Assembly (NCBI RefSeq): GCF_013167215.1
Contig: NZ_JABJWY010000007.1
Span: forward strand, 1 to 64,000
From: Sphingobacterium prati
GTDB lineage: Bacteria > Bacteroidota > Bacteroidia > Sphingobacteriales > Sphingobacteriaceae
Reading direction: 5' to 3'
DNA length: 64,000 nt
The position numbers and the translations under genes were made by a program. The notes below the pieces were generated by a model. The model saw only the letters and a program-made list of their open reading frames with translations, was not told where the DNA came from and searched no databases. The stretch's first letter is position 1; the number at the start of each line of letters is the position of its first letter. Of the stretch, positions 43,537-51,899 are shown piece after piece.

Positions 43537-45924
43537 ATGTTACAGTATCAGAATAAATTATTTTTAGCATCTCTGTTGATGTTATTGACAGCAAGATCTA
43601 CACATGCGCAGACCCAATCGACAGTCGATACATTACGCATTATCGAGTTGCCCACAGCGGTGGCAACTGGCCATGTGCCAGGCTATGGGCAAAAGACAAG
43701 GCTGGATCGGAAACAGCTGGATCGTATACAGGCGCAAACAGTCGGCGAAACATTGAGCCATATTTCTGGGGTACAAAACGCTTCTTTTGGCCCCAATTCG
43801 GGAATTCCAATGATACGCAGTTTAAGCGGCAGCAGGGTGAATATTCTGTCCAATGGTCTTTCGATCAATGATCTATCGGGAATCAGTCCAAACCTCAACC
43901 CAAATATTGATATGGATAATCTCCGGGAAATAGAAGTGTACAAGGGAGCAGCAAGCGTATTATTTGGTGGAAAGGCGATTGGTGGAGCTGTCAATCTCAG
44001 CGACAACAGCATTCCGATTACCCGTTTACAAAGGGGGATTTCAGGTCAGGCGAGTGCGGAGTTTGGAACCAATAGTGGAAGTAGACAATCGCTTGCCTTC
44101 AATACAAACGTCGGCAAGTATTGGGTGGGACATATCGGTGCGACAAGGCTCGCGCATGGAGACCTCAAGATCCCGGGTAATACCAAAGCACCGATTGCTT
44201 ATGATCCCAAGATCGATCATCTGACAGCCGCGATGGCGCAGGTAAATGTAGACCGCGAAACGATTCGGAATCTGACGCTTTATCCTTATCTGAGCCAGTT
44301 TGTACTCGATAATATGGCAGATCCAAAGTGGGGCCTGTCCGAAGCTGATTTATATACTTTTGAAAATTATTCCTTTATCAATGGAGTAAAGGTGTTAAAT
44401 CCACAAAATGACAAATATATCTCTGGACAGGATCCAAAGACACCACTGTATACCGAAGTCATTCATGGGATTACGGATTACGTCCCTGTTGAGCGCGGCC
44501 TGATGCCCAATAGCCATGCCGAGAGACGGTCTGTCCATGCAGGAACAAGTTATATCAGGGACAACTTTCGAATAGGACTGGGACTTTACGCTCTTGAGAG
44601 TTATTATGGTATTCCCGGTTTTGCGCAGCGTAACAAGCCTGTTCATAGCCACACCACGGTTTGGACTCCGATATATGAAGCGATCAATACACGTACCTAT
44701 TCCTATGCCTGGCAATTAGAATCTGCTTTTAAGCCCAAAACACAGTTGATCTCGGAGATTAAATTTAGCTATAGAGGTGAATTATCTGATGATCGAGAGA
44801 TTTTAGGCAGATATCGTGTCAATAGGTTTGATAGCGAGCGGCATGCGGTTCGATCGGAGATAACCCAACAATTCGCCCGTTTTTGGTCCGGGGTGAGCGG
44901 ATTTGATTTTTCGTTTGTAGCCTTAAAGGGCGAGGGGGATCGACGTTATATTCCCAATAATTTAAGTCGAGAGGGCGGTATCTTTACCTTGCAGACAATA
45001 GATCTTAATCCAATTGCGCTTCATTTAGGATATCGACATGACTGGATTGCCCGACGTACATTGAGCGATCCTACCTACCAGCGGAGCAGGGGGCTTGCCG
45101 GAGGTCATCTTTCGGCCCGAGATTTTAGCTTAAATCACTTTTCGGCCGATATCAGCTATTCAATTTTTGACATTGCCTATCTACAAGCTACCTATTCACA
45201 TGCCGAACGTGCCCCAGGGGTGAATGAACTTTACGCCGGAAATGACCATTTTGCAATCCTGGTGGAAGAAAATGGCGATGATCGCCTTGACAAGGAAAGC
45301 TCAGATTCCTATGAGTTATCCGGAGGGATAAAACATGGTGGATTAAAGTTTTCCGCGACTCATTACCACAGTTTTTTTAAAAATTATCTCTATTTGGCCC
45401 ACACCGGCATTTCCCGTTCTGGTGGCTTTTTGGTTAAGGAATGGCGTGCATCAGATACCGAGATCCGGGGCTGGGAGCTAGAGGGAGGCTACACACATGT
45501 ATGGGCAACAGATTGTCATGTTGTGTTAAATGCTTTCGCCGATTTGGTCAAAAATATAAATACATCGGATGACAGCATGCGTAAATGGGCAGAAGGAGAC
45601 TATATGCCCAACCTACCAACCAGTAGATATGGACTATCTATTGCACTGCAATACAAAAAGTTTTCTGGGAACGCCAATTTCGACCGATATCTGAGACAAC
45701 GTTATTTAGGCAAAAATATCAATGTTGAACCGGCTATGCCCGCTTATTCCTTGCTATCAGGACAATTGAGTTACAAGGTGAATATAAAACGATATGAATT
45801 CGTCTATTTTATTTCAGGAAATAATCTATTGAATGTAGAAGCACGCCCGCAAAATTCCATACTCAAATATCTTGCTCCCCTTCCAGGACGAAATCTTTCC
45901 ATTGGAATGAAGTTATTGCTATAA
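43537..45924 (+). CDS. TonB-dependent receptor
   Basis: 795 residues. Signal peptide ending TARSTHAQ (about 25), a plug with the pattern LSHISGVQNASFGPNSGIPM and GAASVLFGGKAIGGAVNL, and a beta-barrel ending in GMKLLL. It lacks the CarboxypepD and STN domains of SusC-type proteins, so it is a classical metal or cofactor receptor. His-bearing loops (KPVHSHTTVWT; SHAERRSVHAG; YYGIPGFA) recall the ZnuD-type zinc receptors, which with the operator upstream suggests zinc; this is inference. Confidence 0.93.
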   Translation: MLQYQNKLFLASLLMLLTARSTHAQTQSTVDTLRIIELPTAVATGHVPGYGQKTRLDRKQLDRIQAQTVGETLSHISGVQNASFGPNSGIPMIRSLSGSRVNILSNGLSINDLSGISPNLNPNIDMDNLREIEVYKGAASVLFGGKAIGGAVNLSDNSIPITRLQRGISGQASAEFGTNSGSRQSLAFNTNVGKYWVGHIGATRLAHGDLKIPGNTKAPIAYDPKIDHLTAAMAQVNVDRETIRNLTLYPYLSQFVLDNMADPKWGLSEADLYTFENYSFINGVKVLNPQNDKYISGQDPKTPLYTEVIHGITDYVPVERGLMPNSHAERRSVHAGTSYIRDNFRIGLGLYALESYYGIPGFAQRNKPVHSHTTVWTPIYEAINTRTYSYAWQLESAFKPKTQLISEIKFSYRGELSDDREILGRYRVNRFDSERHAVRSEITQQFARFWSGVSGFDFSFVALKGEGDRRYIPNNLSREGGIFTLQTIDLNPIALHLGYRHDWIARRTLSDPTYQRSRGLAGGHLSARDFSLNHFSADISYSIFDIAYLQATYSHAERAPGVNELYAGNDHFAILVEENGDDRLDKESSDSYELSGGIKHGGLKFSATHYHSFFKNYLYLAHTGISRSGGFLVKEWRASDTEIRGWELEGGYTHVWATDCHVVLNAFADLVKNINTSDDSMRKWAEGDYMPNLPTSRYGLSIALQYKKFSGNANFDRYLRQRYLGKNINVEPAMPAYSLLSGQLSYKVNIKRYEFVYFISGNNLLNVEARPQNSILKYLAPLPGRNLSIGMKLLL

Positions 45925-46197
45925 TACAAGCCTTATTTTACTGAGATAGTCATATCACCATACTTTGCTATACACATAAAATCAAAAGAATATGACAAAT
46001 CAATTTTTAACCAAGGAGACGATTGATATTTCACGCTTTTTTTATTTAATGTGTAACATTTTCTGTTTCTTATTCTCTAAATTATAAAAACAGCAATGCA
46101 GGTTTTGAATTTCGAAGAGATAATACAACGAATACTGGATGAGAATATTATTATATTGATGCCAATTCTGTTTACAACCAATACAATAGTTGTCTTT

Positions 46198-46545
46198 TTA
46201 TTCTGCTGTTACCACCTTCCGATGGTTTAGCCCCCAATCTTTCAATGCATAAATTATCGGTGTTAAGGTATCGGCATAAGGTTCCAATTGATAAGAGATC
46301 TTAACAGGATACTCATCGATAACTGTTCGTAAGATTAGTTTATGCTGTTCTAGATCTTTTAGCTCTTTGGCCAAAACCTTCGGTGTAATGCCTGGAATAC
46401 TCTCCTGAATATCGGTAAAGCGGTCATTTCCGACACCTATGGAAATAATAATCGGCAATTTCCATTTACCGTTGATGACATCTAAAGTATCGCGAACGGG
46501 CTTGATGGTCGCAAGGCAATCACAATGCATTTTTTTCTGTGCCAT
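46198..46545 (-). CDS. HxlR-family transcriptional regulator
   Basis: 115 residues. CDCLATIKPVRDTLDVINGKW, FTDIQESIPGITPKVLAKEL, LEQHKLILRTVIDEYPVKI, and WGLNHRK at the end. Cysteines 7 and 9 sit in the redox-sensing N-terminal position. It is the last gene of an operon with two luciferase-like monooxygenases (8 bases after the nearer one), so it probably regulates its own operon through the palindromes at 48826-48894. Confidence 0.92.
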   Translation of the reverse strand: MAQKKMHCDCLATIKPVRDTLDVINGKWKLPIIISIGVGNDRFTDIQESIPGITPKVLAKELKDLEQHKLILRTVIDEYPVKISYQLEPYADTLTPIIYALKDWGLNHRKVVTAE

Positions 46546-46553
46546 AATTAAGC

Positions 46554-47573
46554 TTATTGAGTTGCTAAATTTACATTAATTTCTTTCATCACCTCTGCAA
46601 ATATTTGCGCTGATTTTATGCGGTCTTCAGCCGAATACATTGTTGAAACTGCAATTAGTTCATCTACATTAGTTTCTTCCAGAAAATTGATGACCTGTTT
46701 TTTTACGGTCTCTTTATCACCAACAAAAGAAAATTTTAGCATCTGATTCACCTGTGGATGATTAAAGATCTCCCGCCATTCATCTGTCATTGCTGTTGGT
46801 GGCTGTACGCTTTGCATATTTCCAGTTAACATTCCATAAAACATTCCGATCAATGACGTGAATAATTTTTCTGCTTCCGCATTCGTATCTGCCAGGATTA
46901 CATTGATACCAGCGATGGTATAAGGTGCTTTTAAGAATTCAGAAGGTTGGAACTCCTGTTCATATATGCGAAGGGCATTGTACAGATGCGTAGAAGCAAA
47001 GTGACTGGCAAAAGCGTAGGGCAGTCCTTTTTGGGCAGCCAGATGAGCACTGTCAGTGCTCGAGCCTAATATAAAAATCGGAACGTCCATACCTTCAGCC
47101 ATAGGAACTCTTACTTTGGCAGATTTGTTTTCCTCAGAAAAGTAACGCTGTATTTTCCCAATTTCATCGGGAAAAGAATGTGCAGCCTGAAACGAATCCG
47201 AACGGATGGCCTGTGCCGTTGCACTGTCTGTTCCTACAGCTCTCCCCAACCCCAGATCAATGCGGTGTGGATACAATTGTGCTAAGGTTCCAAACTGTTC
47301 TGCTACAATAAGTGGCGAATGGTTGGGCAACATTACACCACCCGAACCTACTTTTATGCGCTCGGTGTTTTCTGCTACATACCCGATCAAAACAGCAGTT
47401 GCTGAGCTGGCAACAGTATGCGAATTATGATGTTCGGCGAACCAATATCTTTCATAGCCATTTTCTTCCGCTACTTTGGCAAGCGCTATCGTGTTATTCA
47501 ATGTTTCTTTCACAGAGGTATTTTGTGATACTGTTGCCAACTCCAATATGGAATATTTTATATTCGTTTTCAT
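46554..47573 (-). CDS. LLM-class flavin-dependent oxidoreductase (MsnO8-like)
   Basis: 339 residues. Bacterial luciferase-like TIM barrel: RYWFAEHHNSHTVASSATAV, ERIKVGSGGVMLPNHSPLIV, HRIDLGLGRAVGTD, PIFILGSSTDSAHLAAQKGL, and a C-terminal LIAVSTMYSAEDRIKSAQ. The family uses FMNH2 or F420 with O2 or carbonyl substrates. Second gene of the LLM-LLM-hxlR operon. Confidence 0.93.
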   Translation of the reverse strand: MKTNIKYSILELATVSQNTSVKETLNNTIALAKVAEENGYERYWFAEHHNSHTVASSATAVLIGYVAENTERIKVGSGGVMLPNHSPLIVAEQFGTLAQLYPHRIDLGLGRAVGTDSATAQAIRSDSFQAAHSFPDEIGKIQRYFSEENKSAKVRVPMAEGMDVPIFILGSSTDSAHLAAQKGLPYAFASHFASTHLYNALRIYEQEFQPSEFLKAPYTIAGINVILADTNAEAEKLFTSLIGMFYGMLTGNMQSVQPPTAMTDEWREIFNHPQVNQMLKFSFVGDKETVKKQVINFLEETNVDELIAVSTMYSAEDRIKSAQIFAEVMKEINVNLATQ

Positions 47574-47621
47574 TTTTTTATTTTTAATGATTATTTAAAA
47601 TGCTGATAAGCATTCATGGTT

Positions 47622-48746
47622 TTAAATTTTTCGGAATAAAGGTTTTTTCAGGTCCAGATTTTCTCTTAACGTATCTGCCTTGTATTCTCTATGGAAAATT
47701 CCTCTATCCTGTAAAATAGGAACGACCAGCTCAGCAAAATCGGCCAATCCAGTCGGATAATCCTGCGTTACGACCAGCATATCCATGGCCCCTGCCTCAT
47801 ACCATTGCTGCACCTGATTAGCCACTCTTTCAGCAGATCCAAAAAACAAAGGTGCTGGCATCGCTCTATATCGGTCGAGGGATACCAGTTCCATATATTT
47901 CTGCTGGGCTTCTGCGTCAGTCTTTCCAACAATAGCATTTTGCGAAGTAGCGATCACAAAATTTTCGGGAGACCTATTTTTCTCGATTAGTTTATTTCGT
48001 AAGGCGGTAGCAGTGTAAAGGGCGTGTTCCAAACTTGGCCCGGCTATAAAGGCGCCGTCTGTATAGCTTGTTGCGATATCTACAAAAGTGGTCGACGAGC
48101 CAGCTGTGTACAATACCGGTCGGCCTTGCACGGAACGACTGATATTGAGCGGTCCATCCACGGAGAAATACGCACCACGGTAATTAATGGTATGCATTTT
48201 ATCCGGTTTTAAGAAGACGCCAGTCTCTTTATTCCTTGGAAAAGCATCATCTTCATAAGTATCCCAGAGTCCCAGCAGAATGTCTAAAAACTCTCTATGC
48301 ATTGGATATTGGTCAGACTTGCCCAAATGCCCACGGCTGAAATTGACCATTCCACCAGGATTGGAAGTAATAGCATTTAAGGAAGCACGCCCCTTGCTTA
48401 TTTTATCAAGTGATAATACCTGTCTTGCAATATTGTAAGGATCCGTGTAAGACGATGAAGCTGTAAAAGAAAGCCCAATTTTACTGGTCTTCATTGCAAT
48501 AGCAGACATGATGGTTGCGCCGTCAAACATGCTTAGGTAATGCGGAATATTGCCTGCACCAACGTGGCTGACATCAAACAAAAAGAGGGTTTCAAATTTG
48601 GCAGCTTCGGCAATCTGTGCTTGCTCTACATAAAAATCCACATTTTCCCCCGCATCGGCAGGCATATCTTTATGCATCCACGACGTGTAGTTCCAGCCGG
48701 TTCCGGCAATCCCTGCGGATAATTTCAATGTTCTATTTTGACTCAT
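47622..48746 (-). CDS. LLM-class FMN-dependent monooxygenase (NtaA/DszA type)
   Basis: 374 residues from the Met at 48746; the earlier ATG would add 24 residues before the family start. Pattern of the NtaA/SnaA/DszA group: ETLFLFDVSHVGAG, KTSKIGLSFTASSSYTDPYN, ISKGRASLNAITSNPGG and NISRSVQGRPVLYTAGSS. These enzymes oxidise sulfones, nitrilotriacetate-like amines or similar with FMNH2 supplied by a reductase. About 50 bases upstream of the second LLM gene. Confidence 0.92.
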   Translation of the reverse strand: MSQNRTLKLSAGIAGTGWNYTSWMHKDMPADAGENVDFYVEQAQIAEAAKFETLFLFDVSHVGAGNIPHYLSMFDGATIMSAIAMKTSKIGLSFTASSSYTDPYNIARQVLSLDKISKGRASLNAITSNPGGMVNFSRGHLGKSDQYPMHREFLDILLGLWDTYEDDAFPRNKETGVFLKPDKMHTINYRGAYFSVDGPLNISRSVQGRPVLYTAGSSTTFVDIATSYTDGAFIAGPSLEHALYTATALRNKLIEKNRSPENFVIATSQNAIVGKTDAEAQQKYMELVSLDRYRAMPAPLFFGSAERVANQVQQWYEAGAMDMLVVTQDYPTGLADFAELVVPILQDRGIFHREYKADTLRENLDLKKPLFRKI

Positions 48747-48791
48747 GATACCAATCTTATTGATGCTGTTAAACAGCAAAATCTTAGAGTG

Positions 48792-48799
48792 CAAAATTA
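48792..48799 (-). promoter_or_regulatory. -7 element of the LLM operon
   Basis: TAATTTTG on the minus strand (TAnnTTTG), 45 bases before the start at 48746. Confidence 0.55.
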
Positions 48800-48825
48800 A
48801 CTGAATTATACTTACCAAAAGATAG

Positions 48826-48845
48826 TACTTTCCTAAAGGAAAGTA
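48826..48845. promoter_or_regulatory. 20-base palindrome, HxlR operator candidate
   Basis: TACTTTCCTAAAGGAAAGTA, with perfect 8-base arms, just upstream of the LLM operon -7 element. A near copy occurs at 32290-32307 in front of another hxlR. Confidence 0.65.
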
Positions 48846-48876
48846 GAATTAATTTTTTAAACGGGAAATCTATTTC

Positions 48877-48894
48877 GCTTTCCTTCGGGAAAGC
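48877..48894. promoter_or_regulatory. second palindrome, HxlR operator candidate
   Basis: GCTTTCC (48877-48883), four bases, GGAAAGC (48888-48894). Same core as 48826-48845, 51 bases apart start to start, so two dimers could lie on nearly the same helix face. Confidence 0.55.
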
Positions 48895-48921
48895 ATGTCG
48901 TAAAACAAACAAAATGATTGT

Positions 48922-48929
48922 TAATTTTG
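48922..48929 (+). promoter_or_regulatory. -7 element of the NADP oxidoreductase gene
   Basis: TAATTTTG, 23 bases before the start at 48953. Confidence 0.55.
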
Positions 48930-48952
48930 TAACATCATAAAATGGTTAAAGG

Positions 48953-49633
48953 ATGAAAATAGGAATTATTGGTTCAGGAAATATTGGCGGTACGCTTGCC
49001 AAGTATTTAATAAATTTAGGACACGAAGTAATCATCTCCAATTCACGTGGGCCCGCATCGTTGACAGAAGTTGTTGAAAAAACAGGTGCTATTGCTGGAA
49101 CGGTGGAAGAAGCTGCTGCTGCAGAAGATCTTATTATTATAGCTATTCCAGAAAAAGCTATCCCAAATCTTCCAGTTTCAATTTTATCCATATCAAAAGC
49201 GATAATCATCCATTCAGGCAATTATTATCCCTCAAGAGATGGCAGAAATATAGACATCGAAAATGGTTTAACAGACAGCGAATGGGTGGCAAAAGTAATC
49301 GGTCATCCTGTGATAAAAGCATTCAACAATATTGTTGCAGGAAGCCTGGCTGCAAAAGCACTACCCAAAGAGAACCCTGGCCGTATTGCTTTGTCGGTTG
49401 CAGGTGACAATTTAGCTGACAAACTTTCCATCATGCAATTGATTGATGAAATCGGATTTGACGCCATCGATGCTGGTGCGATTGCTTCATCCTGGCGACA
49501 ACAACCTGGTGAGCCGGCTTATTGCAGGGATCTCGATAAACAAAATTTGATTGATGCCTTAGAAAAAGCTGATATCAACAAGCGCGCAGAAAACCTTGCC
49601 TTAGCGGATGAGATTGCTCGTCCGTATTTGTAA
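48953..49633 (+). CDS. NADPH/F420 oxidoreductase-like Rossmann protein
   Basis: 226 residues. KIGIIGSGNIGGTLAKYLINL (GxGxxG), ISNSRGPASL (NADP-binding Arg), DLIIIAIPEKAIPNL and VIKAFNNIVAGSLAAK are the pattern of the F420-dependent NADP reductase fold (NADP_Rossmann, pfam F420_oxidored). Bacteroidota are not known to make F420, so a flavin or other acceptor is likely. It diverges from the LLM operon and may share its HxlR control. Its last 33 bases overlap tail to tail with the helicase gene. Confidence 0.87.
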   Translation: MKIGIIGSGNIGGTLAKYLINLGHEVIISNSRGPASLTEVVEKTGAIAGTVEEAAAAEDLIIIAIPEKAIPNLPVSILSISKAIIIHSGNYYPSRDGRNIDIENGLTDSEWVAKVIGHPVIKAFNNIVAGSLAAKALPKENPGRIALSVAGDNLADKLSIMQLIDEIGFDAIDAGAIASSWRQQPGEPAYCRDLDKQNLIDALEKADINKRAENLALADEIARPYL

Positions 49634-51862
49634 ATCCAACCAATTTAGTACGCTTTGCTTCATCGCCTTTACGTCTAAAACACCCATCGCAAAACCTTTC
49701 CGTGTGAGCTCTTCCGGCAGAATATCATCATATTTGTCAAATATCGGTGCTTCTTTCGGATAAAGCAATGTCATCGGGTCTATATCCTTTTTTATCTCTT
49801 CCTCTACAATTCGGTAAAAATCCTGCTCACTGACGTTCATCGTAAACTGGATATAATAGGGCCGTTTTGAGTCAAATGCCTTAAGACCGAGAGCCGGGCC
49901 ACATTTAATGCGAAGGAAACGCTCCAGTGCTAGAAAGGCATAACTTCCGAGCCAGGGAAACAAACCATACATCTTACCACCAAGAGGGATCAGTGTTTTT
50001 TTATCAAGGAAGGATCTGGCAGCGATATCTCGTGCTTGAGCAAGTCTTGCTATCGCATTTTTAAGCAAATAGGGGTACGTATCATCCTGTTGCAGCAACA
50101 GATGCATCCGTTGCAGGATTTTTGTATGGATATCTCCGGGTTCATCACCAAAGTAAGCAGGCACGATTCCTTTTACCGGATGGCAATAGACCACATGGCT
50201 GTTACGGTCAACCTCCTCCACGACCCAGACGCGACCGGCAATTGCAATTTTATCGTTAAGGGGAGGTGGTTTTACAATGGTACCCAATTCCTCGGAATCC
50301 CATCGGACACTGTATTCCTCATTCTCCTGAAATACGGCATAAAATTTAAAGTTGTTGACAATACGTTCACCAGCAAGCCCCAAGATAAGTCCGCCATTCT
50401 CCGTCTGCTGAAGGTGGTCCATGCTGAGCAGGTGCCGCAGCAGTACCCGAAAATCATCAGCTGTTATATGCTGGAAATAAGCAAGCGAAAGGACACGGGA
50501 GGCAAGTTCAGCAGGTGTCATTTCACCCCCCGAGGCAAGAGTGCTCATCGTCTGATGATACAGCAGGCTATAGGGCAGACGCCCGGTGCGAGGCGGTTCT
50601 ACCCAACGCTCCTCAAGGTACAGTTGGATCAGTGCGATCCCTTGAAGCAGTTTCCACGGAATAGTCTCGGGCAGTAGCGCACGAGCCTCAGCATGTTCTT
50701 CGCGTATCACAAACAACATTTCCGAAGGTGCATTTCGCCTTCCCGTTCTTCCCATTCTTTGCAGAAATGAAGAAACTGTGAAGGGAGCATCTATCTGAAA
50801 GGCCCGCTCCAGGCGACCGATGTCTATACCAAGTTCCAGCGTAGAAGTCGTACAGACTGTGATCAGGCTATCTTCTTGTTTCATCATATCTTCCGCACTT
50901 TCACGGTAGGAGACAGAGAGGTTTCCGTGGTGTATGAGAAAACGGTCCGGTTCACGTTTCACCTCGCAGTATTGGCGTAAGGTAGCTGTTACCACCTCGC
51001 ACTCTTCACGTGAATTGGAGAAAACAAGACATTTATGACCTCTGGTATGTTCAAAAATATAGCCAATACCGGGATCTGCATTTTTGGGCGCGATATCTGT
51101 CGCAGGTTCTGAAGCATCGCCATCCGCTTCACCTTTCCCCTTTGTTTCATGCGCTTGTGCCCCAGTCGTAAAAAAATGCTGCATGGACAGGTGCCATTCA
51201 GCTCCTCCACTTTGGATACGTGGTATAACAGTGCCACGGCCGGTTCCCGCCGAAAGAAACTCGCCGACAATTCGCGTATCACCTATGGTGGCAGAGAGCC
51301 CTATTCTTCTGGGATTGACACCCGCAAGGCGCGACAGCCTCTCGATCAGTGATAAAGTCTGTCCACCACGGTCCCCCCTGAGAAAAGAGTGGATTTCGTC
51401 AATGACGACAAAACGGAGGTCACCAAAAAGATGGGGGATCTGTGAGTGACGGTGTAGCAGCATGGCTTCAAGTGATTCCGGGGTGATCTGCAGGATGCCC
51501 GACGGATCTTTCATCATTTTCTTTTTCCTCGACTGCGAAACATCGCCGTGCCAGTGCCAGACAGGGATACCGCTTTCCGCACAGATATCGTTCAGGCGGA
51601 TGAACTGGTCGTTGATAAGCGCCTTTAAGGGAGCAATGTACAAACAGCCTATAGATGTAGGAGGGTCCTCCTGCATCATGGTAATGACTGGAAAGAAAGC
51701 CGCTTCCGTTTTTCCTGATGCGGTGGAGGCAGATAAAAGTACATTTTCATCCGTATTGAATATTGCCTCTCCTGCAGCCGCCTGAATGGCACGAAGTTTA
51801 TTCCAGCCATTCTGATAGATATACTCTTTTATTAAAGGTGAATATCGCGAAAAGGTGTCCAT
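49601..51862 (-). CDS. sngC: Shango-type DEAD/DEAH helicase (SngC-like)
   Basis: 753 residues from Met at 51862 (37 bases after the ATPase stop). An upstream in-frame ATG at 52036 would overlap the ATPase gene by 137 bases. SF2 helicase of Lhr/BrxH-like type: Q-rich start (RAIQAAAGEAIF), Walker A ASTASGKT (45-52), APLKALINDQ, DEIH box (155-158), GLSATIG, TLELGIDIGRLERAFQ and QRMGRTGRR. It would be the DNA-translocating partner of the three-gene cassette. The gene is visibly GC-rich. Confidence 0.88.
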   Translation of the reverse strand: MDTFSRYSPLIKEYIYQNGWNKLRAIQAAAGEAIFNTDENVLLSASTASGKTEAAFFPVITMMQEDPPTSIGCLYIAPLKALINDQFIRLNDICAESGIPVWHWHGDVSQSRKKKMMKDPSGILQITPESLEAMLLHRHSQIPHLFGDLRFVVIDEIHSFLRGDRGGQTLSLIERLSRLAGVNPRRIGLSATIGDTRIVGEFLSAGTGRGTVIPRIQSGGAEWHLSMQHFFTTGAQAHETKGKGEADGDASEPATDIAPKNADPGIGYIFEHTRGHKCLVFSNSREECEVVTATLRQYCEVKREPDRFLIHHGNLSVSYRESAEDMMKQEDSLITVCTTSTLELGIDIGRLERAFQIDAPFTVSSFLQRMGRTGRRNAPSEMLFVIREEHAEARALLPETIPWKLLQGIALIQLYLEERWVEPPRTGRLPYSLLYHQTMSTLASGGEMTPAELASRVLSLAYFQHITADDFRVLLRHLLSMDHLQQTENGGLILGLAGERIVNNFKFYAVFQENEEYSVRWDSEELGTIVKPPPLNDKIAIAGRVWVVEEVDRNSHVVYCHPVKGIVPAYFGDEPGDIHTKILQRMHLLLQQDDTYPYLLKNAIARLAQARDIAARSFLDKKTLIPLGGKMYGLFPWLGSYAFLALERFLRIKCGPALGLKAFDSKRPYYIQFTMNVSEQDFYRIVEEEIKKDIDPMTLLYPKEAPIFDKYDDILPEELTRKGFAMGVLDVKAMKQSVLNWLDLQIRTSNLIR

Positions 51863-51899
51863 ATTTAATTCGGTGTTTCGAGAATCTCGGATAAATTTC

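Noticed and set aside
46099-46233. Short frame of 44 codons (MQVLNFEEIIQRILDENI)
   Set aside because: It overlaps the 3 prime end of hxlR on the other strand and has no supporting signal.
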